From Hyperoplus lanceolatus (taxonomy: Eukaryota > Chordata > Actinopteri > Uranoscopiformes > Ammodytidae): a DNA stretch of 64,000 nucleotides. The DNA lies in the NCBI GenBank assembly GCA_026929865.2, contig CM049408.1, positions 25,371,501-25,435,500 of the forward strand. The letters are read 5' to 3'. Below are positions 50,301-61,774 of the stretch, piece after piece (the stretch's first letter is position 1; each line of letters starts with the position of its first letter). A program made the translations under genes and the position numbers. The notes under the pieces were generated by a model. That model worked only from the letters and a program-made list of their open reading frames with translations, was not told where the DNA came from and did no database searches.

Positions 50301-53300
50301 CTCCAGAATCACTGATCCCAAGTGTAAAGCCATAATAACCAGCGCTGTTTTTCTGTCTCACAGATCAACCTGGATGAAGCCAGCGCTGCTCTAGATTCAG
50401 CGTCTCGTCTCACCGATCAGATCGATCTGAAGGAAGAGCAAATTGAAGAGCTGAAACACCAAGGTGAGCTGCAGCAGCGTGTCTGTTTTTTCACCCTTCC
50501 AACTTTTACACATGTCCTCTGAGGGAGCTCATAAACTTCTGCCTTTTACTCTTTAACATTGTGTCTGCACTCTGCAGGAGGTTGCAATAAAATAAATGTC
50601 TTTAGTCATAAGCTGTTTTGGGTTAAAGCACCAGTCCTGAGTGTTTATTTTATACATTATGGAACGAATCGGCTGCCCTTACCGGCTTTCTCTTGCCTTG
50701 ACTCCGTTTTGTGTCTTGCTCCCACGCTCGTATTTTTATTTAAGCATTCACAAGTTCTTATCACCGTCTGGATTAATGGAGCAAAAACAGAATATGTGAA
50801 GCGCTGATCCCACACTCTGTGTTAATTCGTGTCACACTCAGCAGATTTAATTCTTATCGCTGCCAGATACAGTATGACCGATTACGTCTCCGCAAATTCT
50901 CAGGCCTTTTCTTTTTCACCCCCCCTGTCTGGCTATTTGTTCAGACCTGATATGAGACTTATGTTTTCTTTATGTATCAGTCAAATAAGGAAGATTTACA
51001 TTGTGTCTATTAATAGAAGGTTTGCTGTGGGAATGCTCTGATCCAGTTTCACCAATGAAAAGATAACGTTGGTATGTCTGTGCAATGTTTGTCCATTGTG
51101 TCACTTAATTCAAGCATCAGAACTACAAATCTCATGTTTGGAAAAAAATAAATACCTACAGGGCTCTAGACTGCGACCAAATGCTCGCATTTTGCAACCA
51201 TTTTTTGAGACAGTGCGAGTACTTTTTTCAACTAGGGGCACGCGCACGACCGGGAAATTCGCCGACATATGTATTCGTTATTATTATTACAGCCATTAAT
51301 AGTGCTTTGTGTTTGAGGGAGAGAGAGAGCAGTCCGCGAGTGATCAGTGACACAATCAACTGCGCGGATCACGTGACATACTCTCATCTCAGTGTCCCGC
51401 TGTAGTCACCTCGTTAACATGTTGCCAACTGGCGACTTTTTCCCACTATATTTGCTGACTTTCCGCCGTAGCGCTAAGGCTTGTTAAAGACCAGAGACAC
51501 ATCTTGCAACTTTTTTTTTATTACCGCGCTCACCAGAGCCGAGTACTAGCAACGGCTGCTGTCTCCTCCTCCTCACCGCTGACAGCCCTCACTCACACGG
51601 TGCTACCTGCAGCAGCCAGCAGACAGACAACACCGTGTCGCTCTGAGCAAGAGCTGCCTGGTGACTTTTGTAAACACGTAAATAGTTTTATAGGTCCACA
51701 TTCAATTGGTGACTGCATATCTGTAAAAAAAAAGCTAACCTTGTAGTTATGGCAACTAACAAAGTTTTTAAAGTTAGTTTGTAAAGAGGCCTAGGTAATT
51801 TGTATACTACCTGCCTGGTCAGCATTTTCTATTCATTTGGCCTCTTTCAGAATTGCATATTATGCAAATTAGTTGATTATGTCATCTAGCTACTACTAGT
51901 TAATTTTGGGCCAATAACTATTTTCCTTATAGCAGAGATAGAGAAGGAAAAATCACAGGGCTCAGGAGTAGAAGGGGTTGTGGTGAAAATGGGTAAAAAT
52001 CCCTTTTCCTAAAGGAATGTCTGAAGGATTTCACATGGTGATGCAAAATCAAAAACACAATGAATTGTATCATCTGTTGTCAGTGTGGTCCAAAACATGC
52101 TGACAATACAATATCAGTAGGCCTTATATAGTTTAAATAGTGAAAAATTTGAATTGATGCATTGCAGGTCTATTTAAGGTGTGCCCCTACATTTTCTGCT
52201 TGCGCTCCTAAAAATTCTGAGTTAGGGGCGCTAGTGCTCCTAGTAAAACATGTTAGTCTGGAGCCCTGACCTAACAGTCTTGGAACAACAATGACGGACA
52301 CTTAACATGACCTACTGGTATTCTGAAAATATTGCCCGAAAGACTCTTCTATCCATTTGGATGAACAAATAATCTATTCACGGCACAATATAATAAAATA
52401 AACATATTTCTTAAGCCATGACTATATTTCCTTTCCGGCTAGCTGGAAATTATAGACATCCTTGATCTTTTTGTAACACACAAGCAAAACATTAACAGGC
52501 TATCAGGTTTTAAAAAATGTAAATGTGATTAAATATTGGAAGATAACATCAACCGTCTGGATGAAAAACTCTTCTTTCCGTTACATAATTGAATTGACTT
52601 TTAATCAATTTCTCAGTTGTGCCTCTTTTTCCGGTATGAGAGCCAGAAAGGAAATATCCGTGGTATTAATTTGTACAATGTGAACCGTAATAACAAATGT
52701 TCTTATCAGTTATATAGTTATTTATTAAAGCTACTATTGAAACGGTTTAAATATCTCTTATATTGGGCATTGGAAGTAATCTTTTTTGATGCAAATGCTA
52801 GGAATAGTCTAAAACATTAAGAAATACTTTAACATTTAGAAATACCTTTAGAACAACCGTCTGTTATTCAAATATCTCCTGCTGTTTATATATTTTGTAA
52901 TACAAGACATTTCAAGCTGTGACTGGAATGTAATATCAATAATATGAGAGTCACCAACTGTGTGCAACAGGGACATGAAAACTACTTTAAAATGTTAAAA
53001 AAAAAAAAAATTGTCGTAACTCTTTGTGTGTGTGTGTTACAGTGGAAGTGAGACAGGAGATGTTGGAGGAGGCGCAGAAGAAACTGATGAACCTCCTAAA
53101 CAGCACGGAGGGGAAGATAGACAAGTAAGTTCGGTCCCTCCGGGTTTCAATCTTAATTATTTTATTCGTCTAAATGAGATTAAGTTTAAAATAAGAACCC
53201 ATATGGTTTTGATTGGACATTGGACCGGGCCTTATTATTCATGCGGTTCTGTTTTCCAGGGTCCTGATGCGGAACCTATTCTTAGGATACTTCCACACGG

Positions 53301-56300
53301 TCAAAGCCAAGCGTGCCGATGTGCTGAGGCTCATGGGAAGTGTTCTTGGACTGAGCAGAGAGGATGTTAATAAGGTGAAACGTGGTTTTGACTCATATTT
53401 AAAGTATTTACTTAAACAATCGCATTTTCACATGATCGCATGTTTTTTTTGGTGCAGCAAATAATACAAAGTTTGAAAACTCAAAACAAAACCATGTAAA
53501 ATATTGACTGAGTATACACTACAGCCATGCTAGCATCTCTGTAATGCTCTTCTTTAGCAACCCAGTGATTTGAGCTAAATGCTAACGACTGTGCTCCCAA
53601 TGACAATGCTAACAGGCTGATGTTTTTGACATTATGATAGCATTCCCACTATTCCTTGATATCCGGAAAAGTTTATGAATTTGAGGAGGAGAAATCAAGG
53701 GCTTTAAAAGTTTTTAAATTGATATATTTTGTGCAAGAATACAAAGTCCTCATACATTTTCATTTTTACTTAATGTAAGTAAACAGAATCTGCCCTTCGT
53801 TTGTGGGACTTTGTTTCACCAAGCCGACAGCTTGGAGAAAGTGGGACGGTCTGTAGCATGAGTGAATGAGGTTGAATGATGTCATCTGTGCGCTTCTGTA
53901 AAGCTGCTAGTTCTCATTATAACAATGATCAGTGTTGTTACAGTAATTCACCTAATCCCTGTTTCAAACTACACTGTATGCCATGTTTGGTCCTAGTATT
54001 TGAGGGAATTGAGCCAGGAAAGTCTTTGATAAGTTATCGAAGTTGATGGGGAAGGTGAGGGAATCCTGGTGTAATGTTAAGGCTCTTTATTCAGCGTGTT
54101 GGCATTATGCTAACATGTGCTAATTAGCAAAAAGTTCAGCTGAGACTGATGGGAATGTTAGTTTTGCACATGTTTGGTCATAAATCAAAGCATTGGATAA
54201 AAGAACAAGTTGACTAATCAGTGGCACTGGATGATTACACAATTTATCCTGAGGGGAGCATGTATGCCTGCACCAAGGTTCATAGCAATCTATCTGATAG
54301 TTCTTGAGATATTTTACAAAATAAGAAAAACGTGGGAAAGACAGGGTAAGCAAGATTCATCTTCTGGGGATAACGAATGCAAGCAGTTCATCCAATAGTT
54401 TGATATACTTAACCTTTTCTTGTACTCTGTATAGCAATTTGTCCAGTCATCATAACGGACCATTGCACAATTTACTCAATGGACAAAGTTAGGTCACAGT
54501 GACCTGATACATTGTTATGGTCCAACCTCGAAGCTCACTATTCAACGGTAACTTTTAACTCCATAGTTCCCTGAAAGTCCTCCAGGAGCCCTGAACAATA
54601 AAGCATTCCCGTATCCAGATCTCCTGGCAAGGATCTTTTGGGACTCCATCCAACGATTCCACAGTGTATTTCCCAACACACTTAAAGGAAAACAGATACA
54701 GGCCGGTGAAGGGCAAATGAGATTAAAAAACGCCCTCAGAAGACCCTTTTTTTTATTGTTTTGGAGGTCATACCACTTTTTATTTTTTCATCTCTCCCTA
54801 ACCTGCTGTTAATGCTATTTAAATTTTCCACTCAACTCCTGTTTACAGCAGCCAAGCATCTCCCACAAAACTAGCCTCAGTGGAGCAGCAAGTATCCTCC
54901 ATTCACTTTATATATGGCGGGTTCTGTACAGCCGAATCCTGCCAGGCTGGTGACGTTGCTGATTAGGCAAGGTTACAAATGAGAGTGAATGATAAAGCCA
55001 CAAGTTTTGGAGAGTGTAGGAGTGTGCGCTGTCAGCAAAGAGTTAGAGTTAGAGCGCCTGTATATGAGCTAAAGTAGGGAGTGGGTCTCTGCAAAATCGT
55101 TTTCCTAGAAGGTGATGACAAGCAGAAATGATCAGGCCGTAAAGAAAATGGCCTAAATAAACAGTTTATGAAAAATAAGAGTTTACTATACCATCCTCAG
55201 TTCAAATGTTGAACTGGTTAAAGGTGCTATGAGGATCTTTTGAATATTTCTGAAACAGTCAAATTTTTCCTCTGATGATCATAAACCATCAGTGCAAAGA
55301 ATGCTATTTTTATATAGTTTTTCCGAATGCCTTTGTCATGGGTACTCACACCCAGGAACTACAGCTGGCGTAGTAAAAACAATACCACTTTTGTCCAAAG
55401 GGCGTGCAAGAATTAACACAAACTGAAAGTTCCTTGGATCACCTTTTAAATAAGGGTTTACAACTTCCTTTGTTTGCTAATGTGATGATTTGAATCTAAT
55501 AGTATTTGTCTACCCTTCCTTTCTCTCCAATGTGTAGCTGTTGGAGGAGGACGAACGGCAGGGTGTGACTGGATGGGTGTCAGGCTGGCTCGGAGGCAGA
55601 GGAGCTCAAAGTGTCCCAAACACCCCTCAGAGGCCCACCAGTGGACAAGGGTTCAACTCGGTAAGAAATAATAGCACTTTAACTTGTTTAGATAAAGACT
55701 GATTAGATTTACTTTATTCACTTCGCATAGATGTTCACTGTTAAGGTCTTACTGACCAGACTCACAGGAGCAATATGGACTGTGGTCAAGTCAGCCGTCC
55801 CTCGTTTTTGCTTGGTCAAACCAGCTGCTCCTACAGTTCATGATCGGAAGGCACAGTGAGCCTCTTCCTAGTGTCAAAATACAAGTGTTACTGTAAGGAA
55901 GTTTTACCTGGATCGGATATGAAAATGTAAGTGAAGTTAGCACACAGACACTACAGTGTGTCAACGTCTGTTTAAAAAAAAAAAAATATGTAAAAACAAA
56001 TACAGGTACAAACAAATAGGCAGTTTAAACATGATGATACAATGGACTATACCCTAACAGTAGAACACAGACAAGTGCACATGTACCAGTCTAACTGTCC
56101 TCTGTTGTTGCAGTCCTTCTCTGAGATGTTTGTAAAGTTCCTGGAGGTTGAGTCGACCCCTTCGCTGCCGGCACTAAAGCTGACACACCAGGACTTCAAG
56201 CCTCTGAGCGCCGTGCCTCAGAGGAAAACCAACAGTGGTCATGGAAGCATCGGCACAGGTAAACAACCTCTTTAATCTAACATGTTATGACAACCTTACC

Positions 56301-56919
56301 CAAATTACAAACTAGGAGGAATTCATAATGGCTGTGTGCTAACATTTTCAGAAGGAGAATTTATTCCTGGTTTTATTTTGTATTTTATAATTTTATTTAA
56401 TTTATAAACTTTTAATATTTGTAAGATATAAAGTTTTTTTTTTCTTTTATAATTATTATTTTTATTTTTTTATTATCTTTCCTTTGCGATTACGATTATT
56501 ATTACTATTATACTCTATTCACTTAAAATAAATGATGTGTTATGTATCCATTTATTTGTGCACTAGGAAGATGGTTGGGGCTGGGGTGTTAGGTTAGAAG
56601 ACCCCTTTGGCAATAACCCCTGCCAGGATGTTTATTTCTCCTGTGTGCACCTTATCCCCCAAGCACATCTAATATGATTTAACTGTAAGCCTCTCTCTTC
56701 ACAGGAGCAGCGGGGATCCTCAAGCGACCCGGCGAGTCCAACCCGTTCCTGGCCCCTCGCTCGGCCGCGGTGCCCCTTCTGGCTGGCTCTGGCTCCAGCG
56801 GGCCTGGAGGTCACCTGCTGATGAAGCCCATCTCTGATAACCTGCCCACCTTCACACCTGTGCCTGTCTCAGCCGAGGCCAGTGGTGGAGCGGTGCTAAA
56901 AGACTTATTAAGACAGTAA
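35373..56919 (+). CDS. trip11: GMAP-210, thyroid hormone receptor interactor 11
   Basis: Twenty-four coding exons join in frame to 1977 residues (human 1979): 35373-35511, 37935-38011, 38954-39064, 39428-39730, 39958-40026, 40125-40290, 40785-41111, 41471-41511, 41631-41729, 41882-42085, 42562-44202, 45171-45677, 46220-46749, 46879-47215, 47675-47815, 48165-48358, 48627-48790, 49093-49196, 50364-50463, 53043-53124, 53260-53374, 55538-55660, 56114-56258 and 56705-56919. The N terminus [13 protein letters not shown] is the lipid-packing sensor of GMAP-210. The body is almost continuous coiled coil. [16 protein letters not shown] to [11 protein letters not shown] is the ARF-binding GRAB region, and the end is LPTFTPVPV...VLKDLLRQ. 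The golgin tethers curved vesicles at the cis-Golgi and supports ciliary IFT20. The donor after 48790 is GC. The introns hold many small transposons. Confidence 0.97.
36430..36478. repeat. Perfect inverted repeat, 23-base arms, 3-base loop
   Basis: Bases 36430-36452 are exactly complementary to 36456-36478, separated by GAA. It lies in trip11 intron 1, with no transposon ends or target duplication around it. It could form a hairpin in RNA or a cruciform in DNA. Confidence 0.9.
36890..37400 (+). mobile_element. L1/Tx1-type LINE ORF2 C-terminal fragment
   Basis: The plus strand encodes [14 protein letters not shown], then a Cys/His cluster ([20 protein letters not shown]) and a block with [11 protein letters not shown], the C-terminal region of vertebrate L1/Tx1 ORF2. 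The frame is open from 36915 to 37265. Only the end of the protein is present, so it is a 5'-truncated copy in trip11 intron 1. Confidence 0.7.
38150..38465 (-). mobile_element. tRNA-derived SINE, minus orientation
   Basis: On the minus strand it opens with a tRNA-like head: A box GTGGCTCAGGTGGTAGAG and B box GGTTCGATCCCC. A body and the tail AAAGCGCTATATAAATCC with TCCAA repeats follow. Orientation and tail are typical of a fish SINE ending in a LINE-type 3' tail. It lies in trip11 intron 2. Confidence 0.82.
39775..39860. repeat. LINE 3'-end relic
   Basis: TTTATCTTACCAGGCAAGTC followed by a stretch ending in ACCTGGCAGGATA resembles the ACCAGGT...ACCTGACCAAGA ends of the LINE at 61775. It is short and diverged, in trip11 intron 4. 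Confidence 0.35.
40320..40690. mobile_element. TIR element, family Y, copy 1
   Basis: The left end TAGTGCGTAACTTTTGTTG and the right end AAAAGTTACGCAGTTAC are inverted. The 370-base interior is non-coding. The right half is recognisably repeated at 48366-48575. It lies in trip11 intron 6. Confidence 0.6.
42195..42335. repeat. Retroelement tail fragment
   Basis: GTTTATTTAATGGAGACAAT and CATCTGTAGTCCCTAAGCAG at this spacing resemble a frequent fish LINE-type 3' end. No coding part is present. It lies in trip11 intron 10. Confidence 0.4.
44404..44918. mobile_element. Non-autonomous DNA transposon with about 38-base inverted ends
   Basis: The left end GCTGTGTCTGAAATCGCGCA is mirrored by the right end (TGTGCGATTTCAGACACAGC). 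Similarity continues through a GTAAGTGCACTTAC-like stretch. The 515-base element has GC-rich non-coding content in an AT-rich intron (trip11 intron 11). A target duplication cannot be resolved because the flanks are TA-rich. Confidence 0.75.
47258..47505. mobile_element. Short TIR repeat, complete copy
   Basis: The ends GCTGCAGTGTGTATATTGG and TTACACACTGCACCTTTTT are inverted. It has an internal CATCTAGTGGTG motif often seen in percomorph repeats. A truncated copy is at 7540-7682. It lies in trip11 intron 14. Confidence 0.6.
48366..48575. repeat. TIR element family Y, partial copy 2
   Basis: GAGAGTTTTGTGG, GATAGGCTC, TTTGTGTTTACTC and GGTTACGGAGTAC parallel the right half of the element at 40320-40690. 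It begins right after trip11 exon 16 (intron 16). Confidence 0.5.
49317..50322. mobile_element. TIR element, family X, copy 2, interrupted by a hAT
   Basis: The outer ends TTCAGCGATTCTGGAGAATG and CCAGAATCACTGATCC are inverted and match the copy at 10315-10572. The 730-base element at 49455-50184 is inserted in its centre. It lies in trip11 intron 18 and ends about 40 bases before exon 19. Confidence 0.65.
49455..50184. mobile_element. Non-autonomous hAT element with 8-bp duplication
   Basis: The ends TAGGGCTGTCAA and TTGACAGCCCTA are perfect inverted repeats. GTTTTGAT flanks both sides (49447-49454, 50185-50192). Next to each end lie TTAA-rich repeats (GATTAATTAATCACAGA appears near both). 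This type is widespread in vertebrates. It has no transposase frame. Confidence 0.9.
51159..52268. mobile_element. DNA transposon relic, CAGGGCTCTAGACT ends
   Basis: The ends CAGGGCTCTAGACT and AGTCTGGAGCCCTG are near-perfect inverted repeats, and ACCTA flanks both sides (51154-51158, 52269-52273). The interior is 1.1 kb with no long frame. The superfamily is uncertain: the end sequence is hAT-like, but the visible duplication is 5 bases, not 8. It lies in trip11 intron 19. Confidence 0.75.
53520..54420. repeat. Dispersed fish repeat with GCTAAC and ATCCTGAGGGGA motifs
   Basis: It contains TGCTAACATGTGCTAATTAG, GGCACTGGATGATTACA and ATTTATCCTGAGGGGAGCAT, a combination repeated in many percomorph genomes as a non-coding unit. 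Its boundaries are vague. It occupies much of trip11 intron 21. Confidence 0.5.
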
Positions 56920-58228
56920 TTGGTCCCCCCCAAACAAGTGCCAGATAGACAGGAATCCACACTACACCGACTGAGATATTTGAGCTATTTGGCCTATGTA
57001 TCGCTGGTCTTCCTTTGAATCTCCTTCAAAAATAAATACCGGAGAATGAATAATGCTTTAATATTCCCTCCTTTTGGGAGGACTGAAGCGAAAATGTTGT
57101 TTTTAGTTTAACCTGCATTTACTGTCCTATGCAACAGACTCTCCATTTACACACATCACTAACACTCAATAAGGTGTTAACCCACAACTTTAAAATGGTC
57201 AATGAAGTGACTCCATAACAACAAGGACACATGGTGAGAACATTTCCAAGTTGTGGGGCATTCGGAGTGAGAGTAACACTTTTGGTTTTCATGGAAACTG
57301 TCCTTCTGATTATCAATTACATCATACATTTAGTTTTTAGTCTTTTCTTCATCTGAACAGAAGTGCCCTTGTAAACTCACTTGTGTGCTTTTCAGTACAT
57401 GCGGTTTGAGTTGATCAACGCCTCTGTTTGCAAGAGGAATCATCTCATGTCTTTCACTTTTCACCCTCGTGTCTGCTTGCGTTGAAAAACTTTAACTTAA
57501 TTTTTTTTTCTTTTCAACAATGCAGCGAGTGGCTTCTGATCCAGGACTTGCCTAAAAGCTCTCTGGCAGCAGGAGGTTGTGTTGAGATTTATGTGGTTTT
57601 GTACATCTGTTAAAACCATAAAAACATTTTTCCTCAATCTTGTCTTTTCCAGACAGCCAGACTGTGATATGCAACAACACGTGTTGTAATTATGGTATGA
57701 CTGCGGTTGATCGGAAGCTTTTGCTCTTATGTTTATATACAGTACTATTATATAGTGATAAATATGTAAATGGGTGGCGTTTTTATTTTTATTTTTTTTC
57801 CTATTTATGGGCACTAAAGAAGTTAGGAAAGTTTAAGTGCCTGCATTTTTGCTATAATTTCATAGTTGTATAATCAGGATTGTAAATGGTTAATATAAAT
57901 ATATATATTTACAAAATGTAAAAAATAACTGCACATTTAAAAAAAAAAAAGAGTTTGAGCTGACCTGAATTGGCCAGCGTCTAGTAACTGAGCTGCTCTA
58001 CATTTTTCTAAAGGCATCAATCAGCGGCTGCAGAAGAAGGAATGTTACAGGGTTTTCTCCAGGTGTATTGATCAAATGTATAAACTGTAAATCCTAACTG
58101 TAAAATAAACTTTTGTAGGTGTACGTAAAATCTGAAATTCAAACGGTGTTGAAAAGGAGTTGAACTGGGATGATCTTTAACCGGGGTTATATTAGCTGTG
58201 ACCAAATTGGAATTTTAAATCAAATAAA
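56920..58228 (+). promoter_or_regulatory. trip11: trip11 3' UTR with candidate poly(A) signals
   Basis: AATAAA hexamers occur at 57031-57036, 58104-58109 and 58223-58228. The first is close to the stop; the later two would give a 3' UTR of about 1.2-1.3 kb. Which is used cannot be told from sequence. The rest is AT-rich with no other feature. Confidence 0.5.
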
Positions 58229-58489
58229 GGTACTGCTGACCCTTTACTCCTGTGCATTTTGTCTCGTTTTTTTCCCCCCTTAATGCAAATTCATCCAAAC
58301 CAGATGTGGCTAATACTGCAGCATGGATAGCTTTGTATTGGCTACTCCAGATGTGCACTGTGTCATTCAGCTGTAAGAGAAGGAGTCGTGTGGGGCTGTA
58401 AGGGTGTGTGTGTTTATATCATTTAAAAACAGACACTCACTATGTGTATGCTTTATGCTTTTTTGCCCCCCAACTACACACGAGTAGCA

Positions 58490-58854
58490 CTGTGTGTGTG
58501 TGTGTGTGTGTCTCGTTGTGGGGCCGCTGTCTGTGCGCGCGCTGACTAGAGGGGGCGGCTCTCTCCCTCGATGATTGAATCCAGCTGTTGTGGAAGTGCT
58601 GTGAGGGGGACCGTTAATTTGCATTGCTAAATAATCCGTAGAGCCGACAGAGTGGTGGGACAGTCCATTTCGAAGAGGCATTTCTGCAACACTTGGTCAA
58701 TGTACCGAAGCTTCAGCAGCTCTACCAGCCATCGCTTAATGAAAACCTGGTGTCGGCTTTCGCGTAAAGGCGCATAGCATAGGGGGGTGGCGAGGGGATT
58801 TGGGGGAGAATTTACGGGTCGTCTAAATCTCTCCTTTGATAGCAGCCATAAAAC
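58490..58854 (+). promoter_or_regulatory. fbln5: Probable fbln5 promoter and 5' UTR
   Basis: A short (TG)n run is followed by a CpG-containing stretch and a GC box (GGGGGCGG, 58551-58558) about 300 bases before the candidate ATG. No TATA box is obvious. Confidence 0.4.
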
Positions 58855-60255
58855 ATGGGTTTTGAAAGACGTGGCTTCAGGTTGTGCTCATCTGCAAGGT
58901 CAGTAATCTTCATTTTTTGCGTAACGGACTATAGTTTCTGCTTTAGCTGCAGTGTTTGTTTGAATGAATACATAACGTCATAAGGTTCCTATTTTCTCTT
59001 GTTTTTTTCAACGATTTTTTTTTCTGAGAAGAGTTTTGAAGAAAGTTTAAATCTTCTCTTTGCAGGATGTTGGCAGCTCTGGTATTTATTCTGCTGTGTA
59101 TCCAGCCTGGACACGGACAGGTAACTTAACGCGTTGCCTCACTACAGACATGTTTTCATTCATTTAGCCCAAGGTCACGGTCAGAGTCTGGAAAAGCTGC
59201 ACACAGTGTAATCAACGGCTTTAATGAAGCATGAAAACGGTGATAAAAACAGTCCATGTGTGAAGATAGAACGTCTAACAGATTAACAGTTAACAACTAG
59301 TTGGAAAAACTAAAATATTTATTATATCACATTATGTCATTACCACAACTGCTAGTCATTGCCAAGACATGACCTCATTTTATATGACTTTGTAACCAAT
59401 GTTAAATTGTTTATATTCTTACACCAGTGAGGTATACAATGTGTGAAAACCACTTTTATTGTTTAAAAAAAGTTTTAAAGACTTATTTGATGATGTGGTG
59501 ATGACTATTTCCTCTGACATCCTAGGACAACTTAGGAAGCTATTGAAAGTTTTATGACATTTTATTTTTCACAAATTGAAGCACCCAAAAGTGCCTGCAA
59601 TCATACATAGTTAAGAGCAACTGCTTGAATTACGTTATAACAGCCTCTTGATGGTATCTCCTCAGACATGCACAGAAGGTTTTGCCTATGACCGCAGGGC
59701 CAGACAGTGTATAGGTAAGTGACATGACTTCTATACTCCCATATTGTGTAAAGTTATATTTTGAGTATGTAGTAGATTAGAATAGAATAGAATAGTCTTT
59801 ATTGTCAATGTACATGTAGCCTACAACAAAACCACAAGCAGTCCTATCATGGCAATCATCAGAAAAGTGCAAAAGGTAAATACATATTAAAGAATGAAGA
59901 ACCTCATCTAGACCAAAAAACCACAGTGGTGTGAGTGGGTGTTGTGGGTGCAGCAATGTCTTCATCAGTGCTCTACTCTGTGCTCCAGATGTGGACGAGT
60001 GCCGGGCCTTGCCAGATGCGTGCCGAGGAGACATGCGCTGTGTGAACCAGAACGGAGGCTACCTGTGCATGCCCAGGACTCTGTACAACACTCCGTACCG
60101 ACCAGAGACCCCCGTCCTGCCCGAGCCTGTGTTCCCAGACCCGGAGACCTACCTACCAGCCGCTCCGAGGTCAGTGGAGCCCAGCTACCCCCGAGTGAGG
60201 GCCACAGCGCAATGCATCCTGGGATACAGCGCTGCAGAGGATGGCATCTGTAATG
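58855..60255 (+). CDS. fbln5: Fibulin-5, N-terminal part only (exons 1-4)
   Basis: Exons 58855-58898, 59066-59120, 59666-59714 and 59989-60255 join in frame. Exon 2 encodes a signal-peptide core, [16 protein letters not shown]. Exon 3 gives [15 protein letters not shown]. Exon 4 is the first calcium-binding EGF-like domain, starting DVDECR, with the [16 protein letters not shown] block and a Pro/Tyr-rich insert ending in the next cysteines. The RGD is the integrin-binding motif of fibulin-5. Fibulin-5 is a secreted matrix protein needed for elastic fibre assembly. An ATG at 58855 adds 15 residues before the signal core; an ATG at 59067 at the start of exon 2 is an alternative. The remaining EGF and fibulin C-terminal exons are not in the window. 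Confidence 0.93.
59770..59880. repeat. Retroelement tail with AGAAT repeats
   Basis: An AGAAT-type repeat leads into AGTCTTTATTGTCAATGTAC, a frequent 3' tail of fish retroelements. It lies in fbln5 intron 3. Confidence 0.45.
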
Positions 60256-61052
60256 GTGAGTGACTGCACACAGATATCATGCCTTCTGATTCAAGATAAT
60301 TGGAAGAAGTACTTCGACCATTTACCATTTAAAAGTACCAATTAACCAATGTAGGCTACAAATACTCAAGTGAAGCACAATGAATATGCAATTTGTACTT
60401 CAGCAGAAAAATGGCCTCTGGGACTGATCTGATCTGATCTGATCTGATATCTGACAATATCAGATTGATAATACTGATGCATCAATATATAAGCAGAATT
60501 TTAATGTTGTAGCTGGTGAGATGGAAGTATATTTAACTTTATAAGTTGAGTAGTTTACCATGGGTCCGTCCCCCTTTAGTAGTTCACAAGAAAAATCCTA
60601 AGATTGTTATTGCAACAGGAAACGTGTATTTATTACTGCCTTTTAATACATTGATAGGAGCTGGTGAGAAACAGTATTTTGTTTTCACTGCAAGTACTAA
60701 AAGATCTTGAATCTTGAGGTTCTGATTTACGATTGTGTTGTCTTCAAGAAAAACCTGTGGGCCCGTGGGTCATATTTGTCAAAAGTCTTCAGCGTTTCCA
60801 AAAGTGCTTCTAAATGTTATTGTGTTGTTTGCTTATATACCAGCTGCAAAAAAAACTTGTTTAGTTACTCACAGTTGGTCAGCATGCTCTTCTTTCCCAC
60901 CACAAAATGATGTGTCATGCAACCCTTTGGCAGGGTCCTGACCCCACTAGAACAACTTTTTAGATAAAAGGCAATTTTTCTCTGTCCTGGAATCACTTTT
61001 CCATTTCTCATTTGTTGCGACTCTCTGGAGTGTATTTTGTCTTTAACAGTGA

Positions 61053-61055
<3 letters not shown>
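60256..61055. other. fbln5 intron 4, left part
   Basis: Non-coding. It holds a short CTGAT pentamer run near 60425-60450 and a remnant of a common percomorph repeat (TACTCAAGTGAAGCAC, ATGCATCAATATATAAGCAG) at about 60298-60560. No further fibulin exon was found before the window end. Confidence 0.45.

Positions 61056-61115
<60 letters not shown>
61056..61115. repeat. (GA)n microsatellite
   Basis: About 30 uninterrupted GA units. Confidence 0.95.
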
Positions 61116-61117
<2 letters not shown>

Positions 61118-61652
61118 CACATCAAGTTTGAGGTATTTTAACTTCATAATTACCTGATGTAAGACATGTAATCCTGGGTGGTACATATCTGTCTTCTGCC
61201 GCAGCTGTTTGCAGTTTCTAGCCCCAAAGTTTTTGCTGCAATCTCTGCGTTCAAGATGTGGACGTTTGGAGAAAGACAGACCTAACACATGCCACCTCCC
61301 GCTGTTTATCAGACGTCAGAGAGTGGAACTAGATAGACGAGGTGACACGGGGGCGAAAAGACGACTGTGCAGGTGTAAATCATTAATAGATTGTTGGTAG
61401 TTGAACTGGTGGAGAATGTGAGTATTTATCAGATTATAGGGACAGATGGTGTTTGAAGCAGCGGCATCATGTCTGCCATCGCCCCGGGCCGAGCTGCGCA
61501 GCATAGGGACCTTCAACTTTAGGGAAACTTCTGCTTTCCGATTGATTCTGTTGGATTTCACAACCGCGAGAGATCCCAGCTGTCAGATAAACACTAAATG
61601 TCTGATAGCGTTCCCGTACACACACATGGAGATACACACTCACGGACATATG

Positions 61653-61654
61653 CA

Positions 61655-61742
<88 letters not shown>

Positions 61743-61745
61743 CAC
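61653..61745. repeat. (CA)n microsatellite
   Basis: A long CA run with a few interruptions at its edges. It produces the artificial Thr-His frames seen on both strands. Confidence 0.95.
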
Positions 61746-61774
61746 AGCTGCTGTCTGACATACATCTTAACATT

